NCBI GenBank assembly: GCA_964425255.1 | Contig: CAYRMV010000102.1 | Coordinates: 1 to 11,521 of the forward strand | Length of the DNA: 11,521 bases | Direction of reading: 5' to 3' | DNA from: CAYRMV01 sp964425255 | Lineage (GTDB): Bacteria > Bacteroidota > Bacteroidia > Flavobacteriales_D > Crocinitomicaceae | Shown here: positions 6,628-11,521 of the stretch, in pieces | How the letters are laid out: each line of letters starts with the position of its first letter | Numbering within the stretch: the stretch's first letter is position 1 | Position numbers and translations under genes: made by a program | The notes under the pieces: model-generated | The model's input: only the letters and a program-made list of their open reading frames with translations | Told to the model about the DNA's origin: nothing | The model's database searches: none

Positions 6628-9429
6628 TTAATGTGCCTCTAACCAGTTTTCGCCCGTATTCGCTTCAACAATCATGGGTACAACGAAATCAACGGCTTGC
6701 TCCATAGCTGTTTTGACCAATTTGGGCATCAGTTCAAGTTCAGATTCATGAACATCAAAAACCAATTCATCGTGTACCTGCAACAACAATTTTGATTTTA
6801 CTTCTTGTTTTTTCATTTCGCGTTGCACCGCAATCATTGCTAATTTAATCACGTCAGCAGCCGAACCCTGAATTGGAGCGTTGATTGCGTTTCGTTCTGC
6901 ATAACCACGAACAACCGCATTGGCCGAGTTGATGTCTGGCAAATAACGACGACGTTTCATGATGGTTTCCACATAACCCAATTCGCGGGCATTTTTCACC
7001 GATTCATCCATAAACGTTTTGATCGTCGGAAATTGAGCAAAATAACTATCGATGATTTGTTTCGCTTCCGTGCGTGAAATCCCTAAATTTTGAGCCAATC
7101 CAAATGCACTTTGACCGTAAATAATTCCGAAGTTAACTGCTTTTGCTGCAGAACGTTGGTCGCGAGTCACTTCTTCCATCGGTACATGATACACGTTGGC
7201 TGCTGTAGCTGCGTGGATATCGTGTCCTTGTCGGAACGCTTCAATCATATTTGGGTCACCACTCAATGCGGCAATGATGCGCAATTCGATTTGGGAATAA
7301 TCAGCAGACATTAATTTATATTCCTTACCACGAGCAACAAATGCTTGTCGAATTTTTCTTCCTTTGTCTGTTCGAATTGGAATATTCTGCAAGTTCGGAT
7401 TGTTAGAGCTCAAGCGACCTGTGGCGGTCACTGTTTGCATAAACGTGGTGTGAATGCGTTGATCTTTGGAAGACAACATGGTTGGAAGTGGATCCACGTA
7501 GGTGCTTTTCAACTTCTTGATTTGGCGGTAATCTAAAATTTTCTCGATGATTGGATGATCGGATTTGTATTGTTCCAAGGCATCTTCGGAAGTTTGGTAT
7601 TGACCTGTTTTGGTTTTTTTCGCTTTAGATGAAATCTTCATGTGGTCAAACAAAACTTCTCCCAATTGTTTGGGCGAGTCTACATTGAAGTCCATACCAG
7701 CCATTTCTTTGATTTTGGCTTCCGTTTCGCGCGCTTCTTCCTCCAATTGAGCTGAAAAAGCTTGCAAATGAGGAACGTCAAGTGCAATGCCTTCTTGTTC
7801 CATTTCTTGTAAAACCTGAACTAATGGCATTTCCATGTCGTAAAACAGGGAGCGCAAATGATCTTTCTGAATTTGTGGTTCAAAAAGCTGTTTCAATTGA
7901 AATGTTATATCTGCATCTTCACACGCATAATCACTAACTTCCTCGGGTTTCAAATCCCGCATATTTCCTTGATTTTTGCCTTTTTTACCAATCAATGTTT
8001 CGATCGATATCGGGCGATATTGCAGGTAATATTCAGCCAAAAAATCCATCCCTTGTTTGGATTCAGGTTGAATCAAGTAATGCGCAATCATGGTATCGAA
8101 TAAGGGATACGCAACCTTTACACCGTAATTCGCTAAGATTTGCAAATCGTATTTGATGTTATGTCCAATTTTTTCAATGTTTTCCGCTTCGAAAAAAGGT
8201 CTGAACTCATCAACAATGGCTTGTGCTTGCGCTCGGTCTTCGGGCGTTGGAACATAAAATCCTTGCCGAGCAGCAAAAGAAAAAGACATACCAACCAATT
8301 CTGCTTCCAACGAATCGATGCTTGTTGTTTCTGTGTCGAAGCATACTTCTTTTTGTTGTAAAAGGATTTGAATCAATTCTTTGCGTTCCTCAGCTGTGTT
8401 TACTAAATGGTAACTTGGCTTTTCGGTTGCAATGGTTTTCAGATCAGCTACTTCGATTGGCTGCTGAATATCTACCAGACTTTGTGTCCCAAAAAGATCC
8501 AACTGTCCATCCTGAGCGTTTCCTGCAGAAATGGTAATTTCTTCGCCAATGATGCGTTTGGCTAAAGTTCTAAATTCCAGTTCGGTGAATACTTCTTTTA
8601 TTTTCTCAGCATCCGGCGGACACATTTCTAGTTTTTCTGGATTGAATTCAACATCGACATCTAGGATGATGGTTGCCAACATTTTGGATAAACGACCTTG
8701 CTCTTCGAATTCGATGACATTTTCTTTTTGTTTTCCTTTCAAATCGTTGACATTTTCAAACAACTTTTCCATCGAACCATACTGTTGGATCAATTTTTTG
8801 GCTGTTTTTTCACCGATACCAGGAATTCCAGGAATGTTATCGGACGCATCGCCCCAAAGTCCCAAGATATCAATCACCTGTTTCGGATGTTCGATTTCGA
8901 ATTTTTCACAGACTTCTTTTACACCTAAAACCGTTGCAGGATCTCCACCTCGACCAGGTTTGTAGATAAAAACTTTGTCGGAAACCAATTGCCCCATGTC
9001 TTTGTCGGGCGTCATGATGTAGGTGTAATATCCTTCTTTCTCAGCAACAACGGATAGCGTTCCGATTACATCATCGGCTTCAAAACCCGATTTCAATAAA
9101 ATGGGAATATTGAACGCTTCCACAATCCGTTTGATTGGATCGATCATCGAACGAATGTCTTCCGGCATTTCTTGTCGATTGGCTTTGTAGGCAGCAAAAT
9201 CCGCTTGGCGATTCGTTGCGCCACCAGGAGCATCGAAAACAACCGCTAAATGAGTCGGTTGTTCTTTCTTGATTACATCGATCAAAGCATTCGTAAAACC
9301 GAAAGCAGCTGAAGTGTTTTGTCCTTTGGAATTGATTCGTGGGTTTTTAGCAAAAGCAAAATAAGCCCGGTAAATCAATGCAAAAGCATCGAGTAAGAAT
9401 AATTTTTTATCGTGTTGGGGTGTAAGCAT
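6628..9429 (-). CDS. polA: DNA polymerase I with active-looking 3'-5' exonuclease
   Basis: A 933-residue DNA polymerase I, which removes RNA primers and fills gaps in replication and repair. I chose the ATG at 9429 (MLTPQHDKKLFLLDAF). An in-frame start 33 codons upstream would run into cysS and code for an unrelated basic tail. Domain order: 5'-3' FEN exonuclease at about 1-295 (LLDAF with Asp14, EADD at 117-120, GDASDNIPGIPGIGEKTA at 193-210); 3'-5' exonuclease at about 340-520; polymerase at about 525-933. The proofreading residues are kept: Asp365 and Glu367 in FDTETT, Asp428 in HNIKYD, Tyr501 and Asp505 in YACEDAD, unlike Taq-type enzymes. Polymerase motif A is SADYSQIELR (Asp710), motif B is RSAAKAVNFGIIYG (Lys763, Phe767, Tyr771), and motif C is QVHDELV (His886, Asp887, Glu888). 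Phe at 767 matches E. coli Phe762. It starts 11 bases after the cysS stop behind an A-rich leader, so it is probably in one operon with cysS. Confidence 0.97.
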   Translation of the reverse strand: MLTPQHDKKLFLLDAFALIYRAYFAFAKNPRINSKGQNTSAAFGFTNALIDVIKKEQPTHLAVVFDAPGGATNRQADFAAYKANRQEMPEDIRSMIDPIKRIVEAFNIPILLKSGFEADDVIGTLSVVAEKEGYYTYIMTPDKDMGQLVSDKVFIYKPGRGGDPATVLGVKEVCEKFEIEHPKQVIDILGLWGDASDNIPGIPGIGEKTAKKLIQQYGSMEKLFENVNDLKGKQKENVIEFEEQGRLSKMLATIILDVDVEFNPEKLEMCPPDAEKIKEVFTELEFRTLAKRIIGEEITISAGNAQDGQLDLFGTQSLVDIQQPIEVADLKTIATEKPSYHLVNTAEERKELIQILLQQKEVCFDTETTSIDSLEAELVGMSFSFAARQGFYVPTPEDRAQAQAIVDEFRPFFEAENIEKIGHNIKYDLQILANYGVKVAYPLFDTMIAHYLIQPESKQGMDFLAEYYLQYRPISIETLIGKKGKNQGNMRDLKPEEVSDYACEDADITFQLKQLFEPQIQKDHLRSLFYDMEMPLVQVLQEMEQEGIALDVPHLQAFSAQLEEEARETEAKIKEMAGMDFNVDSPKQLGEVLFDHMKISSKAKKTKTGQYQTSEDALEQYKSDHPIIEKILDYRQIKKLKSTYVDPLPTMLSSKDQRIHTTFMQTVTATGRLSSNNPNLQNIPIRTDKGRKIRQAFVARGKEYKLMSADYSQIELRIIAALSGDPNMIEAFRQGHDIHAATAANVYHVPMEEVTRDQRSAAKAVNFGIIYGQSAFGLAQNLGISRTEAKQIIDSYFAQFPTIKTFMDESVKNARELGYVETIMKRRRYLPDINSANAVVRGYAERNAINAPIQGSAADVIKLAMIAVQREMKKQEVKSKLLLQVHDELVFDVHESELELMPKLVKTAMEQAVDFVVPMIVEANTGENWLEAH

Positions 9430-9440
9430 CTTATCTTTTT

Positions 9441-10904
9441 TTAGTTCCAAGTTGTACCTTCTTTTCCATCTTTGATCACAATTCCTGCCTTTGCAAGAGC
9501 GTCCCGAATTTGATCGGAGGTTGTCCAATCTTTGTTGACACGGGCTTGCTGACGAAGTTCAAGGACCAAATCCATGACGGGTGCCAATTTGGAGTCTGAA
9601 TTACTTGTTCCTAGTTGAATACCAAGTACATCCAAGATAAAGGATTTCATTTCATTCGTCAAAAGCTGTAAGTCTTCTGCTGAAATTTGTGCGTTTCCAT
9701 CATTCACGGTATTGATGTAGCGAACCGCTTCAAACAAATTCGCCATCAAAATAGGCGCATTGAAATCGTCATTCATCGCTTGATAGAAACTGGAAATCAA
9801 TTCCGACACCGACTGAGATGAGGTTTTTGATACTGGAAGTTTTTCCAACAAATTCATCGCATCAGAAAGTCGGGTATATCCTTTTTCTGCTGCAACCAAA
9901 GCTTCTTCAGTGAAATCTAAGGTGCTTCTGTAGTGTGCTTGCATCATGAAAAAACGAAGAACCTCTGCTGAAAATGGGCGAGAGAAAACGCTTGTACTAC
10001 CTTCGATGATTTCTTTGGGTAAAAAGAAATTCCCCAAAGATTTACTCATTTTTTGTCCGTTCACATTCAACATGTTTGCATGCATCCAAACCCGAGCTGG
10101 ATTACAACCCAATGAACCACAGTTTTGTGCAATTTCATCTTCGTGGTGTGGAAATTTTAAATCCATTCCCCCTCCGTGAATGTCAAATTGATCTCCTAGG
10201 TATTTGGTACTCATGGCAGTACATTCGATGTGCCAACCAGGGTTTCCATCTCCCCAAGGTGAACGCCAAATTTGCATGTCTTCTGGATTGGCTTTTTTCC
10301 ACAAAGCAAAATCAGCAAAAAAACGTTTTTCATCTTGTGCGTTTAACACACGTGTTTCTTCTGCCAATTCGTCTACTTTTCGTCCGCTTAGAATTCCGTA
10401 TTCGAATTTTTCGCTGTATTTTCTGACATCGAAGTATACCGATCCATTTACAACGTAAGCAAATCCGTTCTGGATGATTTTTTCAATGATTTCAATTTGT
10501 TCTTGGATATGTCCTGTAGCGGTAGGCTCAATACTTGGCGGGAGCATGTTGTACAAACGTTGCAATTCTTGAAACTTCACATTGTATTTATACACAATTT
10601 CCAGTGATTGAACTTGTTCGGATCGAGCTGCTTTACCAATGCTATCTTCTGAAACACCTGCACTATTTGTGATGTGTCCGGCATCGGTGATATTTCGTAC
10701 ATATTTGACTTGAAAACCAGCTTTCAAAAAATAACGGTAAATCAAATCGAAGTTGATAAATGTACGCATGTTACCCATGTGAGGTTCGCTGTAGAGCGTA
10801 GGACCACACACATACATGCCCACTTTTCCAGGGATGATGGGTTGAAACGTTTCTTTTTCACCTGTTAAACTATTGTAAATTAAAATGTTTTGTGTTTGAA
10901 TCAT
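9441..10904 (-). CDS. cysS: Cysteinyl-tRNA synthetase
   Basis: A 487-residue class I aminoacyl-tRNA synthetase that charges tRNA-Cys in the cytoplasm. The HIGH-type motif is PHMGN at 41-45, with Met where Ile is usual. The KMSKS loop is intact at 285-289 (GQKMSKSLGNF). The zinc site that selects cysteine is visible as Cys33 (MYVCGPT), Cys228 (HIECTAMS) and His253 with nearby Glu257 (FPHHEDE). GWHIECTAMS and DIHGGGMDLKFPHHEDE are hallmark CysRS stretches. The C-terminal DALR-like helical domain and the small terminal domain (WTTSDQIRDALAKAGIVIKD) are present, so the protein is full length. The ATG at 10904 is preceded by AGGTAA eight bases upstream, a fair ribosome binding site. It reads into polA 11 bases later. 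I see no T-box; the upstream region has hairpins of unknown role. Confidence 0.97.
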   Translation of the reverse strand: MIQTQNILIYNSLTGEKETFQPIIPGKVGMYVCGPTLYSEPHMGNMRTFINFDLIYRYFLKAGFQVKYVRNITDAGHITNSAGVSEDSIGKAARSEQVQSLEIVYKYNVKFQELQRLYNMLPPSIEPTATGHIQEQIEIIEKIIQNGFAYVVNGSVYFDVRKYSEKFEYGILSGRKVDELAEETRVLNAQDEKRFFADFALWKKANPEDMQIWRSPWGDGNPGWHIECTAMSTKYLGDQFDIHGGGMDLKFPHHEDEIAQNCGSLGCNPARVWMHANMLNVNGQKMSKSLGNFFLPKEIIEGSTSVFSRPFSAEVLRFFMMQAHYRSTLDFTEEALVAAEKGYTRLSDAMNLLEKLPVSKTSSQSVSELISSFYQAMNDDFNAPILMANLFEAVRYINTVNDGNAQISAEDLQLLTNEMKSFILDVLGIQLGTSNSDSKLAPVMDLVLELRQQARVNKDWTTSDQIRDALAKAGIVIKDGKEGTTWN

Positions 10905-10996
10905 CGCGTTACCTATTGAAAATGCTCTAATGTGCGAAGATAAGGAAATTGTTGGAAGGAAAAATTGAGACTAAGTAAAACTTTTGGTCATTGCTA

Positions 10997-11020
10997 CGCT
11001 CCGTTTTGTTTCTCATTCTG
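10997..11020. repeat. Imperfect direct repeat, copy 1
   Basis: Starts CGCTCCGTTT and ends TCTCATTCTG. It matches 11154-11178 at 23 of 25 aligned columns, with one gap and one mismatch. It lies in non-coding DNA about 90 bases upstream of cysS. Confidence 0.65.
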
Positions 11021-11100
11021 TTTTTCGCTCAACTCTTCGAGGAAAAAGTGTATTTTACGTTTAGAATAGAATTGTTGTCTAACGGATAAGCAACCGCTAT

Positions 11101-11122
11101 ACCAGCATAAATACTGGTTTTT
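11101..11122 (+). terminator. Small hairpin with T-run in non-coding DNA
   Basis: ACCAG (11101-11105) and CTGGT (11114-11118) flank an 8-base loop; the closing T and the next four make a run of five T on the + strand. No + strand gene precedes it, so what it would terminate is unclear. A five-pair stem is short. Confidence 0.3.
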
Positions 11123-11155
11123 CGATGAAAAAACGATGTTTTCGTTATCTCATCG
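11117..11155. other. Overlapping alternative hairpins
   Basis: GTTTTT (11117-11122) can pair with AAAAAC (11129-11134). Alternatively CGATGA (11123-11128) pairs with TCATCG (11150-11155) and, inside it, AACGA (11132-11136) with TCGTT (11142-11146), separated by a symmetric 3/3 internal loop. The two folds share bases and exclude each other. The site lies between the T9SS gene end and the cysS start, so on the minus strand it could be a 3' end structure or part of a cysS leader. Confidence 0.4.
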
Positions 11156-11178
11156 CTCCGTTTCTGATTCTCATTCTG
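11154..11178. repeat. Imperfect direct repeat, copy 2
   Basis: Partner of 10997-11020. It starts at the last two bases of the hairpin arm and ends five bases before the stop codon of the T9SS-type gene (read on the minus strand). Confidence 0.65.
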
Positions 11179-11182
11179 AAAA

Positions 11183-11521
11183 TCACTTCCTCTCTACAAA
11201 CCCCTGTCTCTTTTCCACTTGTTTCAAATCATCGGCTTGGAGTTCGATTTGGTAAAAGTAGGTTCCGTCCGGAGCGTTTGAACCTGACCACAGCGGGACA
11301 AAACCGCCTAATGTGGGAACTGTTCCCGATTGGATGACGTTGCCCCAACGGTTGAGGATCGAAAACGAAATTGCGCATGGGCGGTTGACCGTTACCCCAA
11401 AAAAATCGTTGTTGCCATCGTGGTTGGGAGTGAACACATTCGGGATTTGCACCACCAAGCTGTCGTAGACGGAAATCAAGACCGAAAACGTATCGGCACA
11501 ACTCGGATCAAACTGCCAAGC
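11183..11521 (-). CDS. T9SS type B sorting domain protein (gliding-motility-associated C-terminus), partial
   Basis: The 3' end of a gene that enters from the right edge; the frame is open to base 11521, so only the last 112 residues are seen. The sequence IPNVFTPNHDGNNDFF (about 26-41), then ISFSILNRWGNVI (51-63), and later DGTYFYQIEL (85-94) is the conserved core of the gliding-motility-associated C-terminal domain, the type B signal for secretion through the Bacteroidota type IX system. Proteins with this tail are usually very large, exported and attached to or released from the cell surface, often adhesins. The end (QGFVERK) is slightly unusual against the common VTLIR-like finish. A Cys at residue 8 suggests the upstream domain extends further. 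GC content is higher here (65 of 120 bases at 11281-11400) than in several neighbouring stretches. The substrate-specific part lies outside the window. Confidence 0.88.
   Translation of the reverse strand, partial: AWQFDPSCADTFSVLISVYDSLVVQIPNVFTPNHDGNNDFFGVTVNRPCAISFSILNRWGNVIQSGTVPTLGGFVPLWSGSNAPDGTYFYQIELQADDLKQVEKRQGFVERK

Noticed and set aside
8531..8965. 144-residue + strand open frame
   Set aside because: It lies wholly antisense to the conserved exonuclease part of polA, is Ser/Phe/Pro-rich, and looks like a shadow frame.
9430..9528. In-frame upstream start for polA overlapping cysS
   Set aside because: The extra 33 residues are read out of the cysS 3' end and have no DNA polymerase I similarity; the ATG at 9429 fits the family start.
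11077..11083. GTCTAAC matching the integron attC core RYYYAAC
   Set aside because: No GTTRRRY partner in inverted arrangement occurs downstream within the usual distance; a seven-base match is expected by chance.
11077..11134. tRNA-like stretch: GTCTAACGGATAAG recalls a D-arm, and a stem-loop follows
   Set aside because: I could not build acceptor, D and T stems; the later loop has 8 bases and there is no proper T-arm, so there is no cloverleaf.
11125..11337. 70-residue + strand open frame starting in the hairpin region
   Set aside because: Most of it is antisense to the T9SS sorting domain, and its start lies in repeat/hairpin DNA.

Overview
The window looks like chromosome of a Bacteroidota bacterium, most likely from the Flavobacteriales. 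The evidence is a type IX secretion (T9SS) type B gliding-motility C-terminal domain at the right edge, a PorT-like outer-membrane barrel protein, A-rich gene leaders with few strong Shine-Dalgarno sites, and mostly AT-rich DNA. I cannot name the species; a Fluviicola/Crocinitomicaceae-type genome is only a guess.

Layout, left to right: (1) the 3' four fifths of polyphosphate kinase ppk1 on the + strand, entering from the left edge and ending in a palindromic terminator built into its last codons; (2) a minus-strand secreted outer-membrane barrel protein; (3) a minus-strand PIN-PhoH fusion ATPase; (4) an AT-rich non-coding gap of about 350 bases; (5) a + strand free-standing NUMOD4/HNH endonuclease-like gene with a C-terminal helix-turn-helix, whose 3' end overlaps that of hemW; (6) minus-strand hemW; (7) a + strand gene for an unrecognised 116-residue helical protein ending 10 bases from the end of polA; (8) minus-strand cysS-polA, 11 bases apart and probably co-transcribed; (9) a 278-base non-coding stretch with a diverged direct repeat and several hairpins; (10) the 3' end of a minus-strand gene for a large surface or secreted T9SS substrate, leaving by the right edge.

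Most genes are housekeeping: polyphosphate synthesis, heme delivery, DNA repair and replication, and cysteinyl-tRNA charging. They do not form one pathway. Six genes run on the minus strand. Besides ppk1, only the HNH gene and the 116-residue gene run on the + strand, and each sits tail-to-tail against a minus-strand neighbour. I found no CRISPR array, rRNA, intact tRNA, insertion sequence or phage module. The parts least explained by known families are the HNH-HTH protein and its long upstream gap, the 116-residue protein, and the repeat/hairpin region between cysS and the T9SS gene. I see no convincing new multi-gene system.
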